Shown: positions 36,270 through 45,835, counted from the stretch's first letter. The stretch: DNA of 64,000 bases from Biformimicrobium ophioploci (GCF_030270605.1 NZ_BSYJ01000002.1:62001-126000), one strand, 5' to 3'. The notes: generated from the letters alone by a model not told the origin. Numbers and translations are program-made.

Positions 36270-36281
36270 CGGGCTGCCGGG

Positions 36282-36935
36282 ATGACCGCAGCGAGCAACG
36301 GCCCCATCGGTATATTCGGCGGCACCTTCAACCCGGTGCACTTCGGTCACCTGCGCATGGCGCTGGAACTGCGCGAAACCCTGGACTTCGACGAAATGCG
36401 GCTGCTGCCCTGCAGCCTGCCGCCGCACAAGGAAGAGCCCGGCGTCAGCGCGCAACACCGCCTCGAAATGCTGCGCCTCGCCACAGAGCAGTGCCCGGGC
36501 CTCGCGGTGGATGACCGCGAGCTGCGCCGCGCCGGTCCGTCCTACAGTTACGACACCCTGGCAGAAATCCGCGCGGAACTGGGGCCGGCCCGCCCGCTGG
36601 TGTTCTGCATGGGTCTAGACTCTCTGGTCAAGCTGGATAGCTGGTATCGCTGGCAGGAACTCTTGCAATTGACGCACATAGTGGCAGTATCGCGGCCCGG
36701 CTGGCGGTTGCCGGCGGAAGGTGCCGTGGCCGAGCTGATTGTGCAGGCCGCCGGCAGCGCGGCGCAGCTGGCCGCAGAGCCCGCCGGACGGCTGCTGGTG
36801 CTGGAGCAGACCCTGTTGCCCATCTCGTCCACCCGCATCCGCGCGCTGGTGCGCGAGGGCCGCAGTCCGCGCTACCTTCTGCCCGAGCGCGTCTGGCAAT
36901 ACATTAGTGAGCAGCGGCTCTACAAGGCGCCGTAA
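36282..36935 (+). CDS. nadD: Nicotinate-nucleotide adenylyltransferase
   Basis: NadD (217 aa) adenylates nicotinate mononucleotide in NAD synthesis. The nucleotidyltransferase signature GIFGGTFNPVHFGHLRMA is at residues 9-26, with LPPHKEEPGVSAQHRLEML, PSYSYDTLAEIR and the C-terminal ISSTRIRALVREG. rsfS starts 28 nt downstream. The gene opens the conserved nadD-rsfS-rlmH-mrdA-rodA series. Confidence 0.96.
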   Translation: MTAASNGPIGIFGGTFNPVHFGHLRMALELRETLDFDEMRLLPCSLPPHKEEPGVSAQHRLEMLRLATEQCPGLAVDDRELRRAGPSYSYDTLAEIRAELGPARPLVFCMGLDSLVKLDSWYRWQELLQLTHIVAVSRPGWRLPAEGAVAELIVQAAGSAAQLAAEPAGRLLVLEQTLLPISSTRIRALVREGRSPRYLLPERVWQYISEQRLYKAP

Positions 36936-36963
36936 GCGCCCGTTACTGAATACGAAATTAGAT

Positions 36964-37317
36964 ATGACTGAACTGAAGCAAACCGTTATCGAAGCCCTGG
37001 AAGACATCAAGGGCAGGGACATCGTCGCAATCGATGTACAGGCCCTGAGCGATGTGATGGACACCCTGGTGATCTGCAGTGGTACCTCCAACCGGCAGGT
37101 AAAATCCCTGGCCGACAATGTGATCGAGGAAGGCAAGAAGCACGGCCACCGTCCTATCGGAGTCGAGGGTATGGAAGGCGGCGAGTGGGTGCTGGTGGAC
37201 TACGGCGACGTCGTGGTGCACGTGATGCAGCCCGAGGTGCGCAGCTTCTACGACCTGGAAAAACTCTGGTCCATGGAGCCCGCAAGCCGTCAGGAGCCGC
37301 GCGAGCCTGAGGCGTAA
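36964..37317 (+). CDS. rsfS: Ribosome silencing factor RsfS
   Basis: RsfS (117 aa) binds ribosomal protein L14 and blocks 30S/50S joining when nutrients are limiting. The family pattern is clear: [59 protein letters not shown] and FYDLEKLW. The ATG at 36964 was chosen because conservation begins there. It precedes rlmH by 7 nt, as in most proteobacteria. Confidence 0.96.
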   Translation: MTELKQTVIEALEDIKGRDIVAIDVQALSDVMDTLVICSGTSNRQVKSLADNVIEEGKKHGHRPIGVEGMEGGEWVLVDYGDVVVHVMQPEVRSFYDLEKLWSMEPASRQEPREPEA

Positions 37318-37324
37318 TCCCGCC

Positions 37325-37807
37325 GTGAAAATCCGCATTCTCGCTGTGGGCGGCAAGATGCCGGCTTGGGTCGACGCCGGCTATGCCGAGTACGCCAAGC
37401 GCCTGCCGCGAGAACTGTCCCTTGAAGTGGTGGAGTTGCCGCTCGGCCACCGCGGGCAGAAGAACTCTCCCGGGCAGACGGCCAAGGCCATTGAGAAAGA
37501 GGGCGAGGCCATGCTGGCGGCCCTCGCCAAGGGCGGCCGGGACCACGTGGTCGCACTGGATGTGAAGGGCAAGCCCTGGAGTACCGAGCAGCTGGCCGAA
37601 CAACTGGCCAATTGGCAGCAGCTGGGTACCAACGTCAGCCTGCTGGTGGGTGGCCCGGACGGGCTGGCACCGGACTGTCTGGCAAAGGCCTCGCAGCGCT
37701 GGTCGCTGTCCAACCTGACCCTGCCGCACCCGCTGGTGCGGGTGCTGCTGGCCGAGCAGATCTACCGCGCCCATACCGTCCTCGCCGGCCATCCATACCA
37801 CAAGTAA
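37325..37807 (+). CDS. rlmH: 23S rRNA (pseudouridine1915-N3)-methyltransferase
   Basis: RlmH (160 aa; E. coli 155) methylates pseudouridine-1915 in helix 69 of 23S rRNA. The SPOUT knot regions are visible: [42 protein letters not shown] (SAM loop), and the C-terminal [24 protein letters not shown]. The start is GTG at 37325, 7 nt after rsfS. Confidence 0.96.
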   Translation: MKIRILAVGGKMPAWVDAGYAEYAKRLPRELSLEVVELPLGHRGQKNSPGQTAKAIEKEGEAMLAALAKGGRDHVVALDVKGKPWSTEQLAEQLANWQQLGTNVSLLVGGPDGLAPDCLAKASQRWSLSNLTLPHPLVRVLLAEQIYRAHTVLAGHPYHK

Positions 37808-37973
37808 TTCGCATTGCAGTTTCCTCTGTCGCCAATGCGGCACCGGTACTGTGCTCCGCGCCGGAAATGTGTACACTGCCGCAATTGCCCCGGGGAGTGT
37901 TTAGCCGCCAGATGGCGCGGCTCCCGGCCCATTCCACCATTGCCAAGCAGCTGTAGAAAGCCACCGCGGAGAC

Positions 37974-39860
37974 ATGTCAGATTCCCTGCGCATCAAGGAC
38001 CACCTGATTGAACAGCGCCTGTTTCGCAACCGCATGCTGGTGGCGATCCTGGGGGTGGCGCTGCTGCTCGGGGTGCTGGTGGCGCGCTTCTATAACCTGC
38101 AGGTGGTGCACTACGACGACTATCGCACCCAGTCCGACAAGAACCGCATCCAGCGCCGCGCGGTGGCGCCCACTCGTGGCCTGATTTACGACCGCAACGG
38201 TGAACTGCTGGCGGACAACCGCGCCAGCTACACGCTGACACTGGTGCGCGAGCGGGTGAAGAACCTCGATGACACCCTCGAGCTGGTAGGGCGCCTGGTG
38301 CGCCTCGACGACGCAGATGTGCAGAAATTCCAGCGCCGCCTGCAGCGCCGCCGCCCGTTCGAGGCCGTGCCCCTGCGTTTTCGCCTGACCGAGCAGGAAA
38401 TCGCGCGCATTTCCGTGAATGAATTTCGCCTGCCCGGGGTCTCCGTGGATGCAGAGCTGGTGCGCTATTACCCCTATGGCCCGCTGTTTGCCCATAGCGT
38501 GGGGTATGTTGGCCGTATTAACGAACGCGAGCTGAGTGCTTTTACCCAGGAGCAGGTGCAGAGCTATCTCGGTACCAACAGTATTGGCAAGCTGGGCCTG
38601 GAGAAGTCTTACGAGGACCTGCTGCTGGGCAGGGTGGGCTTTGAGAACGTGGAAACCAATGCGCGCGGTCGCGTGCTGCGGGTGCTGGAGCGCACCGACC
38701 CGAGCCCGGGCGCGGAGCTAACGCTCTACCTGGATACGCGCCTGCAGCAGGTGGCTGCCGATGCCCTTGCCGACCGCCGCGGAGCCGTGGTGGCGGTGGA
38801 TGTGGAAACCGGCGGTGTGCTGGCGTTTGTCAGCACGCCCAGTTACGACCCGAACCTGTTCGTCACCGGTATCAGTTTCGCCGATTACAAGGCGCTGAAC
38901 GAATCTCTCGACCTGCCCCTGTTCAACCGTGCGCTGCGCGGCCAGTATCCGCCCGGTTCGACCCTCAAGCCGATGCTGGGCCTCGGCGGCCTGGAAGCCG
39001 GTCATATCACTGCGGAAACCACCATCAAGGACCCGGGCTTCTACAAGCTGCCGAATGACCCGCGTATCTATCGCGACTGGAAGCGCACCGGTCACGGCAA
39101 GAAAGTGGACCTGGACCAGGCCCTGGCGGAAAGCTGCGATGTCTATTTCTGGGACCTGGCGGCGCGCTGGGGTATCGACGGCATGAATGCCACCGCGATC
39201 CAGTTCGGGCTGGGTTCGCGCACCGGGATTGACCTGCCTGGCGAGAAGAGCGGCCTGTTCCCTTCGCGCGAATGGAAGCGCGGTCGCCGTGGCCTGCCCT
39301 GGTTCCCGGGCGACAGCCTCAACGCGGTGCTGGGGCAGGGGGATGTGCTGGCAACGCCGCTGCAGCTCGCCACCATGACTGCTGCCATGGCTACCCGCGG
39401 CAAGCTGATGCGGCCGCAGGTAGTGATGGCGATTGGCGGGCAGGAACTGCCAACCGAACAGATCGGACATATCGAGGCCAGCGCGGCAAACTGGGATACC
39501 GTCATCCAGGGTATGGAATCTGTGGTGTATGCCACCAATGGTACCGGCAAGAAGGCCGGTGCCGGCCTGCCGTTCAGGGTTGCGGGCAAGTCGGGTACCG
39601 CGCAGGTGGTGGGTATTGCCCAGGGCGCACGTTACGACTCGGAGGCGCTGAAGGAACGCATGCGCGACCACGCGCTGTTTATCGCCTACGCGCCGGTGGA
39701 AAGCCCGCAGATTGCGGTGGCGGTGATTGTGGAAAATGGCGAAGGCGGGGGTGCCGTTGCGGCGCCGGTCGCGCGTGAAGTGCTGAACGAATGGCTGTCG
39801 CGGCCACTGGATGAAGTGGTTTTTAACCCGACAGGTGAGGGAGTGGCGCCCGATGGCTAA
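37974..39860 (+). CDS. mrdA: Penicillin-binding protein 2 (elongasome transpeptidase)
   Basis: PBP2 (628 aa; E. coli 633) crosslinks peptidoglycan during rod elongation. A cytoplasmic tail and one membrane helix (about residues 20-42) precede the pedestal domain and the transpeptidase domain with SxxK PGSTLK (Ser near 329), the second motif SCD (AESCDVYFWD) and KSGT (GKSGTAQVV). The ATG at 37974 starts MSDSLRIKDH. Its stop overlaps the rodA start by 8 nt, consistent with a PBP2-RodA complex made in equal amounts. Confidence 0.97.
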   Translation: MSDSLRIKDHLIEQRLFRNRMLVAILGVALLLGVLVARFYNLQVVHYDDYRTQSDKNRIQRRAVAPTRGLIYDRNGELLADNRASYTLTLVRERVKNLDDTLELVGRLVRLDDADVQKFQRRLQRRRPFEAVPLRFRLTEQEIARISVNEFRLPGVSVDAELVRYYPYGPLFAHSVGYVGRINERELSAFTQEQVQSYLGTNSIGKLGLEKSYEDLLLGRVGFENVETNARGRVLRVLERTDPSPGAELTLYLDTRLQQVAADALADRRGAVVAVDVETGGVLAFVSTPSYDPNLFVTGISFADYKALNESLDLPLFNRALRGQYPPGSTLKPMLGLGGLEAGHITAETTIKDPGFYKLPNDPRIYRDWKRTGHGKKVDLDQALAESCDVYFWDLAARWGIDGMNATAIQFGLGSRTGIDLPGEKSGLFPSREWKRGRRGLPWFPGDSLNAVLGQGDVLATPLQLATMTAAMATRGKLMRPQVVMAIGGQELPTEQIGHIEASAANWDTVIQGMESVVYATNGTGKKAGAGLPFRVAGKSGTAQVVGIAQGARYDSEALKERMRDHALFIAYAPVESPQIAVAVIVENGEGGGAVAAPVAREVLNEWLSRPLDEVVFNPTGEGVAPDG

Positions 39861-40998
39861 ACGGGATTTCATGCGCCGCCTGCCCGGCATGGGCAGTGAG
39901 TTGCGCCGCCCCGCCAGTGTCTGGCGACGCCTGCATATCGATCTGCCGCTGCTGCTGTTGCTGATGGCGCTGGCCGCTTTCGGCCTGACCATCCTCTACA
40001 GCGCTGCGGGCGACGAGCTGCACTACGTCAAGCGTCAGTCCGTGTTTATGGTGCTGGCGTTCGTCACTTTTTTTGTTGCGGCGCAGGTACCACTGGATAT
40101 CTACCGGCGCTGGTCGCCCTGGTTCTACCTGCTTGGTACGGCCATGCTGGTGGCGGTGCTGTTCGTGGGTGTGGGCGCCAAGGGTGCGCAGCGCTGGCTT
40201 GAAGTCGGCGGTTTCCGTTTCCAGCCTTCCGAGGCGCTGAAGCTCGCGGTGCCGATTGCGGTGGCGGCCTTCCTGCATAAACGCAGTCTGCCGCCGGGCT
40301 TCCTGACCGTATTCACGACCCTGTTGATCATCGCCGTGCCGGCAGCGCTGATTGTGCGCCAGCCGGACCTCGGCACCTCCATCCTGATTGCGGCCTCGGG
40401 GATTTTCGCGCTGTACCTGTCCGGCCTAAGCTGGAAAATGATCGGCAGCGCCGTGGGCATGCTGTTGCTGGCGGCCTGGCCGATCTGGCAATGGGGTCTG
40501 CGCGACTACCAGAAGCAGCGCATCATGACCCTGTTTGACCCGGACGCGGACCGCCTCGGCGCCGGCTGGAATATCTTCCAGTCCAAGGCGGCGATCGGCT
40601 CCGGTGGCCTCACCGGCAAGGGCTATATGGCCGGGACCCAGTCGCAACTGGACTTCCTGCCGGAAAGCCACACCGACTTCATCATTGCAGTTTTGGCGGA
40701 AGAGTGGGGCCTGCGCGGTGTTCTGCTGCTACTTTTGCTCTATGTGCTGATCGTCGCGCGTGGCATCTATATCAGCTTCGTCGCACAAACGGTGTTCGGT
40801 CGTTTGCTTGCGGGGAGTATTACGCTGACTTTCTTTGTCTATATCTTCGTGAACATTGGCATGGTGACCGGTCTCCTGCCGGTTGTCGGTGTACCCCTTC
40901 CGCTGGTCAGCCACGGGGGCACCTCGGTGATCACGCTCATGGCGGGTTTTGGCATCCTGATGGCGGTGGCCACTGAGCAGCGACGCTTGACGATATAG
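39853..40998 (+). CDS. rodA: Peptidoglycan glycosyltransferase RodA
   Basis: RodA (381 aa) is the SEDS-family membrane glycosyltransferase that polymerises lipid II with PBP2. About ten membrane helices are predictable. SEDS motifs include VGAKGAQRWLEVGGFRFQPSE, RQPDLGTSILI, the catalytic-loop region with KGYMAGTQSQLDFLPESHTDFIIAVLAEEWG and the C-terminal GLLPVVGVPLPLVSHGGTS. The ATG at 39853 lies inside the end of mrdA; a start at 39811 would add unrelated residues. Confidence 0.97.
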   Translation: MAKRDFMRRLPGMGSELRRPASVWRRLHIDLPLLLLLMALAAFGLTILYSAAGDELHYVKRQSVFMVLAFVTFFVAAQVPLDIYRRWSPWFYLLGTAMLVAVLFVGVGAKGAQRWLEVGGFRFQPSEALKLAVPIAVAAFLHKRSLPPGFLTVFTTLLIIAVPAALIVRQPDLGTSILIAASGIFALYLSGLSWKMIGSAVGMLLLAAWPIWQWGLRDYQKQRIMTLFDPDADRLGAGWNIFQSKAAIGSGGLTGKGYMAGTQSQLDFLPESHTDFIIAVLAEEWGLRGVLLLLLLYVLIVARGIYISFVAQTVFGRLLAGSITLTFFVYIFVNIGMVTGLLPVVGVPLPLVSHGGTSVITLMAGFGILMAVATEQRRLTI

Positions 40999-41120
40999 TC
41001 ACAGTCGCGGCAAAGTCGGGACCCGAAACCTGGCGCCTTACAATCATTCAAAAGCCTGTGGTCAGTAAACTGGCCGCACCGAATCAACAGCCGAGCGGCT
41101 GGCGGCAAGAGGAACAATAA

Positions 41121-42143
41121 GTGGTGGCGAATAGCATGGGAGCAGTAATTTTGAAATGGACCACGGCACTCCTGATGGGGCTGGGATTTACCCTGGCAGC
41201 CTGTGCCGCGGAAGACCCCAACTACGGTGAAAACGCCGCGGCCAAGGCCTTCGTGGAGCAGATGGTCAAGAAGCACGGCTTTGATCGCGATGACCTCATG
41301 GACCTGATGGGCAGCGCGCGCAAGAAAGAATCCATCCTCAAGGCCATGCAGCGCCCCGCCGAGAAAGCGCTCGAGTGGCACCAGTACCGCAAACTGTTTA
41401 TCAGCAACCGCCGCATCCAGGGCGGCGTGACCTTCTGGGAAGAAAACGAAAAAGCGCTGCGCGAGGCCGAGGAGAAATACGGCGTGCCGCCGGAAATGGT
41501 GGTGGCCATCATCGGCATCGAAACCGGTTACGGTCGCAACATGGGCAGTTACCGTGTACTGGACGCGCTGTCTACCCTGGCATTCGATTACCCGCGTCGC
41601 TCCAAGTTCTTCTCCAAGGAACTGGAAAACTTCCTCCTGCTGACCCGCGACCAGGAAGTGGACCCGCGTGAGCCCAAGGGCTCCTACGCAGGTGCCATGG
41701 GTTACGGGCAGTTTATGCCCTCGAGCTATCGCGGCTACGCCATCGACTTCGACGGTGACGGCAAAGCCGACATCTGGAACAACCCCACCGATGCCATCGG
41801 CTCTGTGGCCAACTACTTCAAGCGTCACGGCTGGGTACGCGATGGCCTGGTGGCCGTATTGGCGGAAAAGGGTCCCAAGGCAGACATGAGCCTGGTGAAC
41901 AAGTCCCTCAAGCTCAGGTGGACCGTTGGCGAACTCAAGAAACGCGGCTGGATCACCCACGCGCCGGTGAAGGACTCAGCGAAAGCCAATGTGTTCAAGT
42001 TGGTAGGGGAGGACGATATCCAGTACTGGTTCGCGTTGCAGAACTTCTACACCATTACCCGCTATAACCACAGCCGGCGCTATGCTATGGCGGCGTACGA
42101 TCTGGGGCAGGAGATAATTAGTGCCCGTGGCGGTAAGGACTAA
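41121..42143 (+). CDS. mltB: Membrane-bound lytic murein transglycosylase B
   Basis: MltB (340 aa) cleaves the glycan strand of peptidoglycan to give 1,6-anhydro-MurNAc ends. An N-terminal hydrophobic segment ends in the lipobox-like LAAC, so it is probably an outer-membrane lipoprotein. The catalytic motif IIGIETGYGRNMG carries the general-acid Glu, followed by GAMGYGQFMPSSYRGYAIDFDGDG and a peptidoglycan-binding region. The start is GTG at 41121 with GAGGAACAAT upstream; an ATG at 41136 is an alternative. A palindromic repeat begins about 9 nt after the stop. Confidence 0.93.
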   Translation: MVANSMGAVILKWTTALLMGLGFTLAACAAEDPNYGENAAAKAFVEQMVKKHGFDRDDLMDLMGSARKKESILKAMQRPAEKALEWHQYRKLFISNRRIQGGVTFWEENEKALREAEEKYGVPPEMVVAIIGIETGYGRNMGSYRVLDALSTLAFDYPRRSKFFSKELENFLLLTRDQEVDPREPKGSYAGAMGYGQFMPSSYRGYAIDFDGDGKADIWNNPTDAIGSVANYFKRHGWVRDGLVAVLAEKGPKADMSLVNKSLKLRWTVGELKKRGWITHAPVKDSAKANVFKLVGEDDIQYWFALQNFYTITRYNHSRRYAMAAYDLGQEIISARGGKD

Positions 42144-42151
42144 CTAGAGGG

Positions 42152-42284
42152 GAAAGCTAGTTTACTCGCGCTGGCGGCGTTAAAACCCGGCTCAGGATGC
42201 TCATTTACTCCCGGTAAACTCCGCTCCTTCGCCGGTTTTTGCCTAGCCAGCGCTTCGCCACTTACGCTTTCTAGATTTCCCGTT
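42152..42284 (+). repeat. Dispersed palindromic repeat, copy A (behind mltB)
   Basis: This ~130-nt segment matches 18901-19029 on the opposite strand. AAAACCCGGC (42182-42191) and GCCGGTTTTT (42231-42240) form the outer stem and TTTAC-TCCCG-GTAAA (42204-42218) the core; a 23-nt core block is identical in both copies. As with the other copy it starts just after a stop codon and reads in the same sense as the upstream gene, with the stem ending in T5, so it may serve as a terminator for mltB. Confidence 0.8.
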
Positions 42285-42606
42285 TTCGTCTTTTCAAGTT
42301 GTATATGGGCTATTGCGGTGTACAGGTGGATGGGAGACCCGTCTGAGAAACATTGCAGCCCTCTGCCGTTTTGAGGACGGGTCACCCATTCACCGTTTCG
42401 GGGCCCTGCCGTTTTGAGCAGGGATTACCCGTTCACCGTTCTGGAGCCCTGCCGTTTTGAAGGCGGGTCACACATCCGCCGGTTCCTGCTCCAAGCCCCT
42501 TTATTTCTAATCCCCGATCCTTAAAAATAAGCAACTCGCGTCGCGCATAAAAACAAACAGGCCTGCTGCCACCTTGGCGCGGGTTTCGGGGATCCTCAGA
42601 ATAATC
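42285..42606. other. Intergenic region upstream of rlpA
   Basis: After the dispersed repeat this stretch of about 320 bp contains the triple tandem repeat (42358-42488) and then an AT-richer segment (about 42500-42560) that probably carries the rlpA promoter. I see no ORF with a credible ribosome-binding site and no clear -35/-10 pair. Confidence 0.5.
42358..42488 (+). repeat. Three imperfect tandem repeats of 43-45 bp
   Basis: Units begin at 42358, 42403 and 42446, each with GCCCT(CT)GCCGTTTTGA followed by a G-rich segment and a C/A-rich segment such as ACCCGTTCACCG. The second unit contains a perfect small hairpin CCCTGC-CGTTTTGA-GCAGGG, and in the third GCC/GGC pairing is kept although bases differ. 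They end about 120 bp before the rlpA start. Function unknown. Confidence 0.75.
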
Positions 42607-43443
42607 ATGAAAAGCATTTTCAGACTGTCGTCAGTGGTCCTGGCCGGCCTGCTGGCTGCCTGTGCCGCACCACAACCAACCTTTGACCAGCTCAAGGATG
42701 GCTATCCGGCAAAGCGTGTCGACATGACCGCCGCACCGTCACTGACACCAATTCATGAACCGCGTACCCGGGCGGGCAACAAATCTCCCTATACCGTGAA
42801 AGGCAAGACCTACCGCATCCGCGATGGTGTCGATGGTTACCGCGAACAGGGCTATGCCTCCTGGTATGGCACCAAGTTCCACGGTCGTCGTACCGCCAAT
42901 GGTGAGGTGTACAACATGTACGCGCTGTCAGGCGCACACAAGACACTGCCGATTCCCAGCTATGTGCAGGTGACCAACCTCGAGAACGGCCGCAATATCA
43001 TCGTGCGTCTGAACGACCGGGGGCCGTTTGTGGACGGTCGTGTCATCGACCTGAGTTATACCGCCGCACAAAAACTTGGCATGCTCGAGAGTGGAACGGC
43101 GCGGGTGGAGGTCGTGGCGCTCAATCCGGATGATTTTGCCGGCAAAGTCGCGTCAAATTCCCATGCCGGCGCGAATTCCCTGCCGGAAGATGCTAGCTTT
43201 AAGCTGCAGCCGACTACCCGGTTGCAGGTTGGTGCCTATGGCAGCAAGCAGAAAGCGGCCGAGATCCAGCGCAAGCTGGAAGAGATCTTTATTTACCCCG
43301 TTGCCATTGACCCTGTCAGCAGTGCGGGCAAGCGCCTGTACCGGGTTCGCATCGGGCCGATCCAGCGCTTCGAGCACCTCGCAGAGATACAGAATGAGCT
43401 GCTGGCGCGAAACTTTGGTCGTGCCCAGGTTGTCCATGACTAA
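42607..43443 (+). CDS. rlpA: Septal-ring lytic transglycosylase RlpA family lipoprotein
   Basis: This 278-aa protein has a lipoprotein signal (lipobox LLAAC near residue 20), a double-psi beta-barrel with GYASWYGTKFHGRRTANGE and NDRGPFVDGRVIDLS carrying the catalytic Glu/Asp positions, and a C-terminal SPOR domain (LQVGAYGSKQKAAEIQRKLE onward) that binds denuded glycan at the septum. In Pseudomonas RlpA is a lytic transglycosylase for stem-free glycan. The ATG at 42607 was chosen since it starts the signal peptide. It lies between mltB and dacA, as in pseudomonads. Confidence 0.95.
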   Translation: MKSIFRLSSVVLAGLLAACAAPQPTFDQLKDGYPAKRVDMTAAPSLTPIHEPRTRAGNKSPYTVKGKTYRIRDGVDGYREQGYASWYGTKFHGRRTANGEVYNMYALSGAHKTLPIPSYVQVTNLENGRNIIVRLNDRGPFVDGRVIDLSYTAAQKLGMLESGTARVEVVALNPDDFAGKVASNSHAGANSLPEDASFKLQPTTRLQVGAYGSKQKAAEIQRKLEEIFIYPVAIDPVSSAGKRLYRVRIGPIQRFEHLAEIQNELLARNFGRAQVVHD

Positions 43444-43541
43444 ACGCTATGCCTGAACCGGCATGGCGCCGGGCGGGTAATACTGCCTGCACAAATATAT
43501 AAAAAGCTTTTACTCGAATTTCGGAATCCAGAGAGATAACC

Positions 43542-44687
43542 ATGCTCAATCGCTTTCTCATCACCTGTTTCACGATGTGTTTTTCCGTCCTGGTACAGGC
43601 TCAGGCGCTGATCCCGGCGCCGCCGCAGCTTGCTGCCACTGCCTACCTGCTGATGGATGCGCATACCGGCCAGGTCCTGATCGAATACGATGCGGACAAA
43701 CAGATTCCGCCGGCCAGTCTCACCAAGATGATGACCAGCTACATCGTCTCCGACGAGATCGGCAACGGCAGCGTCAAGATGGACGACGAGGTGCGTATCT
43801 CTGAAAAAGCCTGGCGCATGGGTGGCTCCAAGATGTTCGTCAAGGTGGGGGACCGGGTGAAAGTCAGCGATTTGCTACGCGGCGTCATCATCCAGTCCGG
43901 CAACGATGCCAGTGTGGCGCTGGCAGAGCATGTTGCGGGCAGCGAAGATGCCTTTGTCGATGTGATGAACCAGCAGGCCGAACTGCTGGGCATGCAGGAT
44001 ACCCACTTCAAGAACTCTACCGGCTGGCCGGCGGAAGGGCACCTGACCACGGCCCGCGACCTCGCGACACTGGGGCGCGCGCTGATCCGTGATCATCCGG
44101 AGCACTACAAGATCTACTCCGAGAAATATTTCAATTTCAATGGTATCAACCAGCCCAACCGCAATCGCCTGCTGTGGCGTGATAACTCCGTAGACGGGAT
44201 CAAGACCGGCCACACCGAGGAAGCGGGCTACTGCCTGGTATCCTCCGCCGTGAAGCGCGGTATGCGACTGATCGCGGTGGTGACCGGCACCAAGAGTGAT
44301 GAAAAACGTGCCTCCGAATCCCAGAAACTGCTGACCTATGGCTTCCGTTATTTCCAGACCCACAAGGTGTATGGCAGTGGCGACGTGCTGCAAACCGAGC
44401 CGGTTTGGTTCGGTGCAGCGGACCAGGTGGAAATTGCCGTTTCCGAAGACGTGTTTGCCACCATCCCGCGCGGCGGGGAAGACAAGCTCAAGGCGGAGCT
44501 GGTGATGGACGGCGAGCTGGAAGCGCCGCTGACCAAGGGCCAGCAGGTTGGCAAGGTTGTGGTGCAGCTCGATGGCACCACCATCGCCGAGGTGCCCGCA
44601 GTCGCTGCAGAAGCGGTGGAGGAGGGTGGCTTCTTCAAGCGCATCTGGGACCACATCAAGCGCTTCGTCATGGGCCTGTTTGCCTGA
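43542..44687 (+). CDS. dacA: D-alanyl-D-alanine carboxypeptidase (PBP5/6 type)
   Basis: DacA (381 aa) removes the terminal D-Ala of peptidoglycan pentapeptides. A signal peptide ends near SVLVQAQA (residue 22). The catalytic SxxK is SLTK (Ser59, Lys62), with SGN (QSGNDASVAL) and KTG (DGIKTGHTEEAGY). The C-terminal domain ends in an amphipathic helix (FFKRIWDHIKRFVMGLFA) that anchors it to the inner membrane. The ATG at 43542 follows AGAGAG. Confidence 0.97.
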   Translation: MLNRFLITCFTMCFSVLVQAQALIPAPPQLAATAYLLMDAHTGQVLIEYDADKQIPPASLTKMMTSYIVSDEIGNGSVKMDDEVRISEKAWRMGGSKMFVKVGDRVKVSDLLRGVIIQSGNDASVALAEHVAGSEDAFVDVMNQQAELLGMQDTHFKNSTGWPAEGHLTTARDLATLGRALIRDHPEHYKIYSEKYFNFNGINQPNRNRLLWRDNSVDGIKTGHTEEAGYCLVSSAVKRGMRLIAVVTGTKSDEKRASESQKLLTYGFRYFQTHKVYGSGDVLQTEPVWFGAADQVEIAVSEDVFATIPRGGEDKLKAELVMDGELEAPLTKGQQVGKVVVQLDGTTIAEVPAVAAEAVEEGGFFKRIWDHIKRFVMGLFA

Positions 44688-44692
44688 ATCTG

Positions 44693-44736
44693 AACCCCGC
44701 CGCTATAGCAGTGGCGGGGTTTCCCGCCTTTTTTAC
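44693..44736 (+). terminator. Terminator after dacA
   Basis: ACCCCGCC (44694-44701) pairs with GGCGGGGT (44713-44720) across an 11-nt loop, followed by TTT-CCCGCC-TTTTTT. The T-run directly after the stem is short but the second T6 follows within 10 nt. Confidence 0.7.
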
Positions 44737-44868
44737 CTTTCCATGGATTCGGGGCGCTTATGGCGCCATAAATAATGTTAATGGGCGCGCCGCAGCCATT
44801 TGCGGAAGCTACACCTGCCCCGCTTCTGGCGCTATAATGCGCAACATTTCAACAGCCGGTACCCGTTG

Positions 44869-45141
44869 ATGAGCGAGCAAGAAGCACCAAAGATCGAGTT
44901 TCCCTGTGAGGACTACCCAGTCAAGGTGATGTGCAACAGCGGCGAGCACGTGCATGAATACGTGGTCTCGGTGATGCATAAGCACGTTGCCGACCTGGAT
45001 GTGGAGCGCATTACCGTGCGCGAGAGCAGCAAGGGGCGCTTTATGTCCGTGACTTTCTTTATCACGGCCACGGGCGTGGATCAGCTGGAAGCACTGCATG
45101 TTGAACTGCGCAGTCACAAAGACGTGCATATGGTGATCTGA
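44869..45141 (+). CDS. ybeD: YbeD family protein (DUF493)
   Basis: YbeD (90 aa; E. coli 87) is a small alpha/beta ACT-like protein of unknown function, conserved between dacA and lipB. The core [52 protein letters not shown] is typical. The start was set at the ATG at 44869 ([12 protein letters not shown]). A TATAAT (44833-44838) lies 30 nt upstream. Its stop shares a base with the lipB start (TGATG), so the two are translationally coupled. Confidence 0.94.
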   Translation: MSEQEAPKIEFPCEDYPVKVMCNSGEHVHEYVVSVMHKHVADLDVERITVRESSKGRFMSVTFFITATGVDQLEALHVELRSHKDVHMVI

Positions 45142-45806
45142 TGAGCGTGACCGTTAGGCAGCTGGGGCTGCGTGATTACGAGCCGGTGTGGCGTGCCATG
45201 GCCGACTATACCGACCAGCGCGACGAGCACAGTGCCGATGAGCTCTGGTGCGTGGAGCACCCGCCGGTATTTACGCAGGGCCAGGCCGGCAAGGCAGAGC
45301 ACCTGCTGGCCACCGGAGATATCCCGGTGGTTCAGGTGGATCGTGGCGGCCAGGTGACCTACCACGGTCCGGGCCAGATGGTGGTCTACCCGCTGATCGA
45401 CCTGCGCCGGCGCAATCTCGGTGTGCGCGACCTGGTGACTGGCCTGGAGAGGGCCACAGTGCGGCTGATGGCGCACTATGGTATTGCCGCAGCACCCCGC
45501 GCAGACGCGCCGGGGGTCTACCTGACCGACGGCCCGCTGGCCGGGTCCAAGATTGCCTCGCTGGGCCTGCGTGTACGTCACGGCTGCAGCTTCCACGGAA
45601 TCGCCATCAATATCGATATGGACCTCGGGCCTTTCCTGCGGATCAATCCGTGCGGCTATGCCGGCATGCAGATGGTGCATATGGGCCAGGTACTCGAGCA
45701 GGCGCCGGCATGGCGCGATGCTGCCGAGGTATTCCTCGCGGCGCTGGCCGAAGAGCTGGACCTGGGTGAGCTGCAAGAGCAGCCCTCTGAAGAAATTTTT
45801 GCGTAA
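45141..45806 (+). CDS. lipB: Octanoyltransferase LipB
   Basis: LipB (221 aa) moves octanoyl groups from ACP to lipoyl domains. Conserved motifs are [44 protein letters not shown] (catalytic Lys partner region), [24 protein letters not shown] and [10 protein letters not shown] with the catalytic Cys. It overlaps ybeD by one base and precedes lipA by 29 nt, the standard lipoylation operon. Confidence 0.96.
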   Translation: MSVTVRQLGLRDYEPVWRAMADYTDQRDEHSADELWCVEHPPVFTQGQAGKAEHLLATGDIPVVQVDRGGQVTYHGPGQMVVYPLIDLRRRNLGVRDLVTGLERATVRLMAHYGIAAAPRADAPGVYLTDGPLAGSKIASLGLRVRHGCSFHGIAINIDMDLGPFLRINPCGYAGMQMVHMGQVLEQAPAWRDAAEVFLAALAEELDLGELQEQPSEEIFA

Positions 45807-45835
45807 CGCCAGACGGCGCGCATAACTGGAAAGAA

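Noticed and set aside
38718-39992. Minus-strand open frame opposite mrdA/rodA
   Set aside because: It crosses two genuine overlapping genes and shows no family pattern.
42140-42385. Minus-strand 81-codon frame between mltB and rlpA
   Set aside because: It consists largely of the palindromic repeat read in one frame and has no ribosome-binding site, so it is a repeat translation and not a gene.
42152-42488. Repeat-rich gap considered as a CRISPR array
   Set aside because: The tandem units adjoin with no unique spacers, the units differ from one another, and no cas genes are present.
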